From: Paraphysomonas bandaiensis
Taxonomy: Eukaryota > Chrysophyceae
DNA: 64,000 nucleotides
Assembly (NCBI GenBank): GCA_965644295.1
Contig: CBFFRP010000125.1
Span: 1-64,000, forward strand
Direction: 5' to 3'
The position numbers and the translations under genes were made by a program. The notes under the pieces are model-generated. The model ran no database searches. It was not told the origin of the DNA and worked only from the letters and a program-made list of their open reading frames with translations. Below are positions 49,582-60,500 of this stretch, one piece after another. Each line of letters starts with the position of its first letter. Within the stretch, counting starts at the first letter, position 1.

Positions 49582-50067
49582 ATGGTCAATTGTCAATATG
49601 GTAGCGAATGCGGAGAAGAGAAGGAGGATAGAGCTGATGTTCCATGGTTCGACGAGAGCAACGTTGAGCAATGGATCGAAGACTTTGAGACGTTCCTAAT
49701 GAGAAAGGAGCAGAGTGAGGTGGCTCTAGAAAGGCCACCGGAGAAAGAAGATTTCGGAATTCAACCCCTGAATAGTCTTGAGACCAAGTCCTACAAAGAA
49801 GCGGTGGACAAGTATTGGAAGTCTATGTTTTTGATAAATGATCAGCAAGTATTCGATGAATCAACTCCATCAGATAGAGTTATCAGAGGCTCCAAGAAAG
49901 GAACGGTGATCAATGTAACGGCAACAGGAAGGGTAAACGACTGGAAGGGTATCGAATACTCCGAAGACATCAACAGATTTCTGTGTTCGGGGAAACGTTT
50001 GAACGATATGGTTATGAGTTCATCGTTTGGAATGGAATTCGAATTGTGGATCACAACACTGGAGTGA
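49582..50067 (+). pseudogene. Copia-type gag N-terminus fused to a protease tail, frameshifted
   Basis: The first ~80 residues look like the start of a Ty1/copia gag (short, acidic, with WFDESNVEQWIEDFETFL). At 49821 the frame jumps straight into the sequence that follows the protease motif in the oppositely oriented copy (SMFLINDQQ...). Zinc knuckles and protease active site are therefore missing. A one-base loss at 50010-50011 (GG where the other arm has GGG) then throws the frame off. This is a deletion product rather than an active gene. Confidence 0.65.
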
Positions 50068-50456
50068 CAGTATTGGAGGGACCCATGCTTAATGGTATGA
50101 CTGCGGTCCCTACGCAAACCTTACTGAGTCTGCCAGATGTATCCAGCTGTAGTAGGGTTTGCGTAGGGACCGCAGTCATACCATTAAGCATGGGTCCCTC
50201 CAATACTGTCACTCCAGTGTTGTGATCCACAATTCGAATTCCATTCCAAACGATGAACTCATAACCCATATCGTTCAAACGTTTCCCCGAACACAGAAAT
50301 CTGTTGATGTCTTCGGAGTATTCGATACCCTTCCAGTCGTTTACCCTTCCTGTTGCCGTTACATTGATCACCGTTCCTTTCTTGGAGCCTCTGATAACTC
50401 TATCTGATGGAGTTGATTCATCGAATACTTGCTGATCATTTATCAAAAACATAGAC
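49821..50456. repeat. Long inverted repeat, 300-bp arms around a 35-bp loop
   Basis: The left arm 49821-50120 and right arm 50156-50456 are reverse complements. The only difference I found is a single-base deletion in the left arm. The spacer 50121-50155 is single-copy. Both arms carry the same stretch of copia-type protease sequence. Such near-identity suggests a recent inverted duplication, or continuing conversion between the arms. Confidence 0.9.
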
Positions 50457-50842
50457 GATGAGCAGCATGTATCTATGTATGTATAGTGTTCAGCAGTGCC
50501 AATCATACAACATGTGTCACTTTTATCATATATATCAACACCGCAGTCATAAAGCATATTCGCTTCGGACTCCGAGTCAGACTCGGTTCCTCCTCTGCGG
50601 ATATTCTCGAACGTGAAAACCTTCCCAGATTTCTGGGGTTTCTTGGTCTTTCCAGTCGAATTTCGGGGACATTCGTTCGCGCGATGGTTTTTGGATTTGC
50701 ATACTCTGCATCCTGTATATTCCTTACTGCCCGGTCTTTGTCCCTTCGTTTCCCCCTTTTTCTTCCTACATTGTTCTGTATTATGATTGTGTATTATACC
50801 TTTCTTAGAGCAACAAGTGCACTTCCTCTTTGTAGACAGCAA
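50156..50842 (-). pseudogene. Copia-type gag zinc knuckles and aspartic protease fragment
   Basis: The minus-strand frame contains two zinc-knuckle-like motifs (CTCCSKKGIIHNHNTEQC, and the canonical CRVCKSKNHRANEC of CX2CX4HX4C form). A Lys/Ser linker follows, then YIDTCCSSSMF. The last corresponds to the Ty1/copia protease active site, normally D(S/T)GC.SH; the Gly after Asp-Thr is replaced by Cys. Sequence downstream of the protease runs into the loop and out through the other arm, so no integrase or reverse transcriptase is attached. It is a fragment of an LTR retrotransposon of copia type. Confidence 0.7.
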
Positions 50843-50967
50843 GCTACAGTATGACAGCAGTATACTACTATATAGTGTATGATGACAATTCGATGTAGGA
50901 TAAGTTCAGTCCAAGATGTACAGTGGATTGGTGTAGGTATAGTCTGTTATACAATTAGTGGTACATA
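50843..50967. other. Short spacer inside the island
   Basis: Between the copia fragment and the helicase fragment. It contains GACAGCAGTATAC (about 50859-50871), the inverse of the promoter word seen elsewhere. No coding. Confidence 0.4.
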
Positions 50968-51681
50968 TCATTCAGTTACTGATGTTTTAATTTTAGATGA
51001 GAATCTCTTATAATCACTGTCTGTTAAGTCTTCAACATCTTCTATTATAACAAATACCTTACCAAGTAATATTTTGTTATTTGCTGTAAGAAAAGGTGAT
51101 AAATCTGTTACTCTCACTGATACATTAGGTCCAAATACAAAGTCATAAAAGAAATCTGGTTCTGTTGATTTTCCTACTCCTTGAGCGTTTGTCCTTCTAA
51201 CTACCATTAATTCTGTCTTTATGCCACTTGCTATTAAAGCATACCATAACAACAATGCTTTTAATGTCTTCTCGTCATTGTTACACGAAATTTCTTTCAT
51301 GAAATCAATAAATTTATAAACTGCATTTTTAGTTTTTTTATCATACTCTTTGAATGGTTTATAATTAGTATGTAAGAATGAACCAGACTCATTTATATAG
51401 TATTTAGAATTGATCTTAAATATTCTTGGTTTACCTATTTGACAAACTATTTTAAAGATTTTGTTGTTCTTGTTCAATTGCTTCTTTATCTCTGTTTGCT
51501 TATCAAGTTTAACTATCACTTCGTTTTTGAAATCTTCTTTAGTCTTCATAACAAATTTATCATCATCACAGATCACAGATAATCTCTGATAAAAGGAGTT
51601 AATAACATTATCATTTACTATCAATAAGTGGCTTGATATAACCTTACAACTCTCGTTGTTTTGTGTATTATTACGCAGTGC
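50968..51681 (-). pseudogene. Endogenous fragment of a viral D5/SF3-type primase-helicase
   Basis: An uninterrupted minus-strand frame of 237 codons with no obvious start Met at its upstream edge, so it is probably a 5'-truncated piece. It is strongly AT- and Lys/Asn-rich, unlike neighbouring exons. It has a Walker A motif (NAQGVGKST), a region resembling the FN..L.GK segment of D5-like helicases (FLTANNKILLGKVFVIIEDV, whose ending is a Walker-B-like hydrophobic strand plus ED), and a following KRFSSKIKTSVTE that matches the usual ISSKLK..IT block. It stops right there, before motif C. Large DNA viruses, virophages and polinton-like viruses carry such helicases; which one donated this is not determinable here. 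A SF3-type helicase from another virus class cannot be excluded. Confidence 0.6.
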
Positions 51682-51984
51682 TCATACGTTACATATTAGC
51701 AAGAAGAACCCTTGACCTTTCCAAGCCTGAATAGAATAATTCAACCTTAATAATGTCTACGTACAGGACAACTGGTTACGCCTCTGTGAACTAAATTCAA
51801 TACTCACACAGGAGAGATATCGGCTACAAAAAATATTAGGTTCACAGGTCTACAGTCAGTATATCGAAGATAGCTAATAGCTGATCACACGACACCAATG
51901 TCAAAATAAGATAGACATAGGATAGCTAGAGTCGAGGGCTTGCCGATACAAGTAGACCACCTACATTACAAAATTAAATACACA
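51682..51984. other. Spacer between the viral fragment and the P450
   Basis: 303 bp with no recognised feature. A continuation of the viral insert with stops is possible. Confidence 0.35.
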
Positions 51985-54542
51985 CTACAACGTGATACCG
52001 TAACATTCGTCACCTTTGATAGGCATGGATATGGTGCTCACATAAGTTACGGAGTCGGCACTCTGGAACACTAATTACGATATGACTTTTACAACCAGTA
52101 AGTTTTACCTGTTCTAGTTTCAGGGAGAAAGACAACAGCAGTCGGGCAAGCACACATTTCATTTCTGTACCAGGATGGTTATATGGAACTGTGATGACAA
52201 AAACAGCTTACCAAGCATAGCCAGGTTTTGTCCAAGACATATACGCGGTCCGGCCTATGGGGACATAAGGTAACCACATAACAGACACAGGTACTGCCAG
52301 TGTAAATTAACGTCACCTGAAATGCGGTAAACTTAAACGGTGATGGCTTCGGTGTGTTGTAAAATCGATCCGGATTAAAAGTCATGCAGTCTTCCCACAA
52401 ACTATAGACAGTCTCAGTACACCCGCATTCATATATTTGCCAATACCTACCTCTCGGTTCGACCCATCAGCCAAGGACAAAATATAACCATAAATCCTAC
52501 AAAAACTGTAAGCATTGACACTACCACATTATTTACAAACCTTTAGGTACGACTGTGCCATCAGGGAGAATATCGTCTTTCATAGCAAATCTGTGAAGTA
52601 TGTCAACAACGCGTACTTAGCATACAGCATATTCCCTACTTGGCTTCTTTCGGGATAGAAGGGTAGAGGCGCAGAACCTATAATACTCGATTCGTAAATC
52701 AACTTCACTATGTGTCTCTGATACGTACCTCCATGCAGAAGGCCTCCAAGTACTTCATTTCCTGTAGGCATTCATATGAAAGGCGGAAAGAAGAGTCCAT
52801 ATAGTCCACATTGCGTGTTGTTAAAACAGATTTTATTTCCTCATACACTCTCTGCTGAATGTCAGGGTGGATACAGAGGCGGTACGCAGCCCAGCTCAGC
52901 GCCTTAAAAACGACAGTAACACAGAGTAATAAGAATTTCAATAAGCAATACATTGGCAGTTGTATCGCGCCCAGCGATTACAAAACTCAATACGACGTCT
53001 CTCAAATTTCTGTCCGTAAGCTCACCGTCCTCTGTACAGACCACACATCAGCTATGACGACTACCAAGTACTTCAAAATACATACTCTCTGTATCTTGTC
53101 GTTCTAAATAAAGAGATAGGAGATCTCCCTTGCCTTTACTTTCAGCACTGCGCTCGGCAAACTCTTTCTTGCGTTGTTTTACAACGGCGTAAGCAAATTT
53201 ATTGACCCGACTCAGACTATAATGACACCCGTTATGCATATTCTCTACCTCTTAATAATAAACAGACTATGGCAGTACTAACCTGAGATAGTACCACCAT
53301 CCGGATGGAGTAAAGAGTCTTTTCAATAACCAGAGTGGATCCAAAAATGACTGGTGTATAGACAAAAGATATTAGTACAGACACTAGTACAGTATCATGC
53401 TAACGACACATGAATGACACAATGCAAAACAAACCTCATTAATTTGGGCTTGACAATAGTCGAACGCTTCAGCAAATATCACCCTGGTGTTAACTTTACA
53501 CAGGCGGTCTATAAACAGAGACACTACCACCTTTTTTTAGTCATGGTTCCCAGCTCTTGACCAAAGGCTATCTACGATTCATAATATTAATCGCAAATAA
53601 TCTCAAATCTACTTATGGTGTTGATCACTTGTGAATCAGTACCTGCCCGATTGACTCCAGAGTAAACTTCATGAATAGGTCCTGATACAGAGCACAATTA
53701 ATAGTGTAAATCATTACTCCTACACTCACCTGGATGTCAATTGGACCAGTCGAACTTGAGAGTATGTCAATCAGGATGTTGCAATGGTCGTTGACTGGCA
53801 TAACATGAGGGGTTACAACAAAGCATTGTGTGTGTGACATACATGTATCCAACACCGAGGACTTGAACTTGTTGAGATTAAATAGGTGTGAAGATGTTTT
53901 GCGGTGCTTGTACCACACAGCGCCATCTATAGACCAAAACGATATCACTAGTATATCACGTGTACGGCGAATACACACCAGAGTTGAATATTCCATCGCC
54001 CAACAAGCCGTAGAATTTCTCGCTGAATAAAGGTCCTTTGCCTGAAGAACACAGTGAGTTTCATCCTCATTCAGGCTGTCACTCACCATATGTATCAACA
54101 TTCTTCAACACATGCGTGATGTTCTCCACATCATTGGTAACAACAATCCAAGGCAATCCCTAATATGAGAAATTAAAACATGTCAATATATATATATGTA
54201 ACACACTAATATGTTAAGCACTACATATATATGTACGTATGTATTCATGTATATGAGTATGTATATATCTGTGTATATGTATGTGTGACATACTAATGTA
54301 TTAAACACTCCGCATTTACGATCATCAGGTATGGATTTACTCTTCTCAAGCATATAGTCAAGAATAACATCACTATTCCATGCTAACTCGATCGTGTTTT
54401 GAAAGGGATAACGTTCTTTAATGACATCCTTATGAGATTTACTGAAATATACAATGAGATGATAGATAGCCATAGAGAGGATAGCTGAGGCTATGACTGT
54501 TGGGATTGAGAGTAGAGGGGTGGTAATGAGTGTTTCCAACAT
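51985..54542 (-). CDS. Cytochrome P450 (CYP86/CYP4-clan-like), one apparent frameshift
   Basis: Haem monooxygenase, ER-anchored, possibly fatty-acid hydroxylating by clan resemblance. Eighteen exons on the minus strand: 54542-54294, 54159-54087, 54041-53979, 53926-53843, 53794-53730, 53681-53643, 53571-53435, 53350-53283, 53216-53086, 53031-52952, 52902-52729, 52677-52640, 52590-52541, 52496-52451, 52401-52317, 52253-52211, 52164-52109 and 52062-51985. About 519 residues. Landmarks are an N-terminal membrane helix (PTVIASAILSMAIYHLIVYF), LLGDGIFNSDG with a WYKHRKTSS helix C, the I-helix AGRDTTA, the K-helix EVLRLYPS, and FTAFQAGPRICLG with the haem cysteine. The end is SMPIKGDECYGI. Exon 7 is one base short of keeping frame, at a run of seven T (53532-53538, A on the gene strand). 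That would be a frameshift, an assembly error or a polymorphism. Divergent from the Nudix gene. Confidence 0.85.
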
Positions 54543-55010
54543 GGTAATGGGTTTGAGTATAGTGTTATATGGTTAATGGGAGAGTGAGGTGATATGATAT
54601 GAGGGGTTGGGTTGCTTATATATGGAATCGTACGTATGTATGTAGAGAGAGAGTTGGATACGTATCTCATTATGCATGTACTGCTGTAGAGTATACATGT
54701 ACTGCTGTGTTGTGCTGCATATGAGATATGAGTTTTTTACAGTAGTGTACAGTACAGTACAGTACAGGATACGCAAGATGCAGAATACAATAAAATACAA
54801 TCATATATACTCAATATAATGCCTGTATATAGCAGTATTCGACGGTATTACAATGCACTGTATGTAGAGATACATACGTGTATCATCTGTGTGTATATAA
54901 GATCAGGACAATGAGCTCAGATCAACATGCATGCATTAATAGCATATTGCTGCTTACTTGCATTGTATTTCTGTCTCCTGCATTGATATTCAGACACTGT
55001 ACATATTCGG
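54543..55010. promoter_or_regulatory. Divergent upstream region of P450 and Nudix genes
   Basis: 468 bp between opposed starts. It carries ACTGCTGTAG (54680-54689), ACTGCTGTG (54701-54709) and the inverse form AGCAGTATTC (54831-54840). Near 54744-54764 there is a tandem GTACA run. The repeated word is the same as in other divergent spacers. Confidence 0.4.
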
Positions 55011-55821
55011 ATGGCATATGCTAACACCACTCTACTCTTTGTGTGTATGATTATGGTTACAATTGTAATCTGTTATTTGTCAGTGTATATGAGTGCACAA
55101 ACTGGGATTCAAAGCGAGACCATTCCTATTCCAATGACTCCTTTTCCAGAAGAATCATGGTTGATATTGCGCACTTCTATGCATATTGTGGATTATATGT
55201 TAGTAGGCGTACACCTGGCACGCTTGCAGTGAGAACAGTAACCAGTACACCTTTCGCTCGTTTTGAAATTCATAAAGTACGCACTGAGTCCGGCCAAATT
55301 GTAAATGACTGGCTTTGGACTGATGAAAGATCACACGTTAATATATTGGTATAACGAGATGTAATCTTTGCTAATTGTGCGTGTTACGAGATGGGATGTA
55401 GGTCCACCTCAAGGAAGAAGATAAGTACCTACTCTTTCATCAGCTCAAGTACGGATTGAGTCGGCCAGCGTATGCTACTATTGGAGGATTATTTAATGGA
55501 AATGAAACGCCGTTAGAGTGCGCGGAGCGAGAGTTATTAGAAGAGACGGGTTTGGTTGCAGAACAAATGGTACCGCTAGGAAAATATCGTGTGCAAGTTA
55601 ACCGTGGTGGTGGATTTTTACACGCATATCTTGCAAAGAATTGTGTTCGTTCAAGTCAGAAGAAATTATCTGATGACTATGAGAAACAAGAGATTAGGAA
55701 ACTTACTCGCAACGAGCTAATAGAGGTCGCCTTAAAAGGAGAAGTAGGTGAAGCACAGTGGGTAGCAACTGTTGCTTTAGGCTTGCTTCATGAGGAGCAT
55801 GGGACATCAGCCAGTAACTAA
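55011..55821 (+). CDS. Membrane-anchored Nudix hydrolase
   Basis: Three exons: 55011-55198, 55246-55348 and 55402-55821. Introns are 47 and 53 nt. They give 236 residues. The N-terminus has a single hydrophobic span (TTLLFVCMIMVTIVICYLSV), so it is probably a signal anchor. The Nudix box is intact in exon 3: G-X5-E-X7-REL-X-EE-X-G, read as GLFNGNETPLECAERELLEE followed by TGL. Upstream, DWLWTDERSHVNILV resembles the lead-in of ADP-sugar pyrophosphatases such as NUDT5 and NUDT14. It would cleave a nucleoside diphosphate linked to another moiety; ADP-ribose or a nucleotide sugar is a reasonable guess. A 31-nt intron with a nearer AG would break the frame; the 47-nt intron keeps it and removes the upstream stop. 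Confidence 0.83.
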
Positions 55822-56337
55822 TATATTTGTAGTACTATATCTAGGATATAAAAACAGATCCTGGTGAGTAACTAACGAACACTATAAAATTAGTGAATTC
55901 TCTAGCAAGCACACCATTACTGCATAATTGATAGGAGCCAACTAGACCAGCTCGGTATGTCCCTTCCCAGATATATGCAGAGGGGCAGCGGAGCGCAAGT
56001 TTCAAATGTCGCAACTTGCAACTCCGCCAGGAGCAATTGCTCGAAGGAATGAGCAAGAAGAGCAACAATGAGATATATGGAACTGACAGTTCAGAAGGGA
56101 CGGACGAGTCATGGTTCAAAAATTTACAGTATTGTATTTCATCACGCACAGAGAGGAATTGTGAAAACATTGAACAGGGAGCCCATGATTATTAAACAAC
56201 GAGATTGACTCTGAACGCTAAATAATTCTATTGTATTGAAATTTTAGAGTGACGGTTGTTAGATGGCTAGTTAGTAGTAAGATTTCATATCCAATATTAA
56301 TTACGTTTTATTATGCAATGCAAATACCAATAAACTT
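55822..56337. other. Intergenic spacer
   Basis: 516 bp between the Nudix gene and the transposase relic. Nothing recognised. Confidence 0.4.
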
Positions 56338-56850
56338 TCACAATTGAGGAGGTCTCCTAACACCTTCATGGTGTAGGTATTGTGTGAGCTGTCTACGGTG
56401 ATCTCCACTTGGAAGGTTAGTGTTTAAGAGCTCGTCATCTTCATTGAAATTCCCATTTAAGTACACCAAACTTCTGTCCCCTTATTAAATATCACATTCC
56501 GCTCAAGTCGCTGGCACTGTGCTACCCCCATCCTCGCCCATGTCTATGATGTAATTATAATGTTTACTGTCATAGTGCATAAGTGTCCACTTATCACACG
56601 AGCATATTAGAGGTCTCCAAAAAATCCCCACCTCTGAGTTACATGAGAAAAGGTTCTTTCAATACACTGTCTCATTGATGACAAGTGGTAATTGAAACAA
56701 TCTTTCCATGGATCCGTACGCAGCACTTAAAGCGAATCATATATCCATGTAATACCCTCCAGTATGACGTCGCAGTGTGATCGCAAGATGTGTTTTCATG
56801 GATATGACACTACCACTGCTGGCCTTATCTCATCGCTGATGTTATTCAGG
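56338..56850 (-). pseudogene. Decayed PIF/Harbinger-type (DDE_Tnp_4) transposase, 3' part
   Basis: Only the C-terminal half is recognisable, with stops and frame changes. Pieces in order on the minus strand are SVISMKTHLAITLRRHTGGYY, then FALS after an in-frame TGA, then (one frame over) DPWKDCFNYHLSSMRQCIE followed by RTFSHVTQRWGFFWRPL. The final segment is NLPSGDHRRQLTQYLHHEGV ending RRPPQL and a stop at 56338-56340. SMRQ.IER.F...RWG.FWRPL is the hallmark of DDE_Tnp_4 transposases found in many protists. Upstream sequence to about 57000 has no clear catalytic part. The copy is dead. Confidence 0.68.
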
Positions 56851-57548
56851 ATTGAAATCATCGTCATAGTAGTCACTTAGTTCTACCTGGTTTCTATATA
56901 TAACCACTAGCAAAAGCAACCTCCTCTACATCTCCAGTACATGATAACTTTGTACAACATTCTCGGAGTTTTAGAATATGTATGTTGTAAAAAGCACATT
57001 GTTTTTTCGAAAAACATGGATTTTATTCTAAAAAGTATTGTTTTCGATTGAAAAAAAAAAACTTGTTGATGATTTCCGAATATATTATTCTTTGAATTTT
57101 TTTTTACCGAATTTTTTACCTAATTTTCTAAATAATCGTGAGGCTATACGGTATAGAAGTATAGTATGTCTAGATGTGTGGTGATGATACTGTCATATTT
57201 CAAAATCAGTGTTTTAGATGCATCGTATATCTGTATGGATGTATTTCATGTATAGACTGGAGCATATATACTGGCTGTATAGGTATATATAGAGATAGAC
57301 TGGTCTGTGGACTTGTACTTATATATACTAAGAGTGTGTTACGTATGTTCTATAAGTAAAACTCTGAAGGGAAATAGATCTTACCCTTCTAAACATTCAG
57401 AGATCAATCAGATATAAGAAGAACACATTCGTCTAATAGACACCGTGTGATTTTTATTCCAGTATGTTGTGTTGGAAGTTATTCAGTGAACTATAAAACA
57501 AACATTCAAATCAATCGATTGTTTTTAAAGGATTGAAGTTGAATTATT
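56851..57548. other. Spacer upstream of CLASP
   Basis: 698 bp. The first part may be further transposase debris. From about 57000 to 57130 the sequence has long A and T runs. No gene seen. Confidence 0.4.
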
Positions 57549-60500
57549 ATGGATGCTATTCTTCAAGGACTTCAAAGTAGTGATGTGAAAGTAAAATTAA
57601 AAGCAATTGATAATTTATATACAAAATTAAAAGATGGAAAAGCGGTGAGGGATACATACATATATATGTATGTATAGATAGATAGATTGATTGATAGGGT
57701 TATATGTGCATATGTATGGATGCATGTATGTGTGTATATAGCGGTTGGTTTCATATTTTATCTATATAGGGCGATGTCAAGCTGAAACTAATCAATACTG
57801 CGGTTACGACTCTCAAAGATGCCAATCCAAAACTCGTATTAACGGCATTAGAATGTGTAAAGCTTCTCATCGAGAATTACAGCGACTCTTTCCAGCCTCT
57901 TGTAAATATGGCATTTGATATTCTGTTGGCCAAGCTTGGTGATAGCAAGGTATAGTTTGAACAGAAAAGAAATGCATTACGTTATTGATATCCTTAGTTA
58001 AATGTACGGGCGAGGGCTAATGAGACAATGGTCGCTTTGATTAATTCTGTTGGGCTTCATGCGGGTTATGAACGTTTGTCGGTAGGTTTGATGTAATGTA
58101 TACATCGATATGAATTATATTATCTATTACAGGCGCATCTTAGCCACAATAACGGAAGAATTCGCGAACAGATTCTTCACGTTATTCGACGGCTGATTGA
58201 TATATTCGGTGATGACATTGTAATAATTCCTAATTTAGGACCGTCCATAGGGTCCATGCTACGGGATCCCCAAGATTCCGTGCGGCAAATGGCTGTACAA
58301 GTGCTTGGTGACCTATACACATACTTAGGACATAGTTTACTGGTATAGATGTGTATATGTCAAGCCTACCTTGGCGTCGTTATTAATAATGATATGTAGG
58401 CTCAACTGGAATCAGCAGGTGCCAAGCCTGCTCACATACAGGCTGTCCGGGACGCTGCAAACGATAATAGCAAATCTAAGGGGCGTGAAGAAAGCTCTGT
58501 CTCCTCTACGAGCACCACCTCTAGTCTCTCCCAAGGAGCATCTCCTACACCCCGCACTTCTATGGGGAAGTCTTCGCGGGGTGGAGGACGTTTAGCAGCG
58601 ACCTCTTCCTCAGCAGCTATGCGATCGAAGAAAGGCGACGCATCGAATTTGTCACTGACTACTGCTGGATTGTCTGCTGGTCTGAAGACGAGCCCCATAT
58701 CTTCTCCCGACCCGAGACTCCGTATTACTCCAAGTCCTGAGGCATTGATGCGGCACGGTAGCAATAATAGCACGATGAGTGCAGGCACCGACGTCAGTGG
58801 CAGCAGTTGTAACGGTAGCAAGTACAACCCGGCGTGGTATATGTCTCTTTTAGGTGAAGGCCCTCCTGTGAGAGTGGTATACCCGCCGACGGAGAAAGAG
58901 TTACAGCGTTATTTGGGTACGATCCAGACAGATCTGTGCGATAAGGACAACTGGCAGACTCGTATAGGAGCAATGGGGCGGTTGCAAGGTCTAGTAGCAG
59001 GAGTACCAGACAAAGCAGAGGCTGGATACACAGATATTATTGTCGGATTTGTACGGTCTAACCTGCACGAACTGGTACCATAGTCATAATGCACTTGATA
59101 AGTACAATGATATGTATTTCAAACAGATTTCTAGTCAGATAGTTGACCTGCGGTCGACTGTGAGCAAAGAAGGTTGTCGCACTGTTGCTGTGATGGCAAG
59201 GTAAATGCACTCGTCAATATGCTTATAGTGGTTTTCTATATTTGAAATGAAGACTGAGTTGATGTTTGTTACAATTTAACTTGGATAATATTGTTTATAT
59301 TATCCTGTTACATGTGACTCTTTGGCTCTCAGGGTTCTTCGACATCAGTTTGCGCCGTTGGCTGAGTTGTGGATTCCTTCATTACTCAAAGTACTTACTG
59401 TGAAAATTCAAGTTATTTCCTCTGCAGTAGACAGATGTTTGAGGATAATAATCGCTGCTGGCGTCCCAGTTGGATTTTCTCGAGTCATCCCTCTACTCAT
59501 CGAGTCATTTTCGTCTAAAAATCCCATATCACGGAAGTATTGTTTTGAGTACTTAACCCTCGCGGCATCGATATGGCACTCAGACTCTGTATTAGAGAGG
59601 TAAGTTTTTGTGTCAACTCATATTACGCATTGACCTGGAATCATCTGTAGACATGGGGCAGCGATAAGAAAAGCAGCTCGAAATGGAGTTTCGGATGCAG
59701 ATCCCCATGCCAGGAAGACGGCAAGATACCTCTTTTGGGTACTACACAGCCGACATTCGTGGAAGCGGTCTATGGACGCACTTCTGAGCGATATGGACGC
59801 TTCTAGCAAGAAGCGGCTTTGTGCTGAAGACAGACAACAAGGCGAGCTATGCGACCTTATCAATGGGTCGTCAGTTCTATCGGATATCGATTTGTATGAC
59901 CTTTCGTACAAAGATGCGAATGTATCAGATCTGTCAGCTGAGAAAAACAGCCCAGTTGTGTCATCTGGAAAGACTAGTGGTCTGAAGTCAACTAAGTCGT
60001 GGAACAACATGTCAACTCATTTTAACAGTACAAGTGATAGCGACAACAGTGACAGTCGCACCAGTGGTGGATCTGGCTTGATGGCTGGAGGCTCGCAACG
60101 AGTTACTGCATCGAGCACGACAAATCGTGATCGGGTTTCGATTGATGTAGACGACGCTAATAAGATAGACGGATCTAACTTAGTGTCACCACTAATCCCG
60201 CCCACTGATGGTGCCGCCCCTATGAGATCCAAGCGTATGTCTGTCTCAGCTACTGGGGGTCGCAGTGCTGGAGCTCTCAGTGGCGGATGTAGACGAATGT
60301 CCATGGGTCCATCCAAGGTATCAGTCGTCAGTACTGACAATGCAAGTGCTCCGGAATCTAGTTTAGGTGGATCGGCACGACTTCCTCTTGGGGCTACACA
60401 GAGAAGCCACAGGTAGTTACAGTTTCGAATATATCTAGAGTGGCTGCTAATGTATTAATTCGTACTAGCTCATCACATGTAGTTGACAAAGACACGACAG

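Noticed and set aside
53512-53533. A 22-nt intron in the P450 to explain the frame break
   Set aside because: Far shorter than any other intron here, and splicing it still does not restore the frame.
55199-55229. A 31-nt first intron for the Nudix gene
   Set aside because: It leaves the downstream exon in a frame with early stops. The 47-nt intron ending at 55245 keeps the conserved frame and matches the usual size.
55841-56170. A 109-codon minus-strand open frame
   Set aside because: No homology-like motif and it ends in AT-rich flank; treated as chance.
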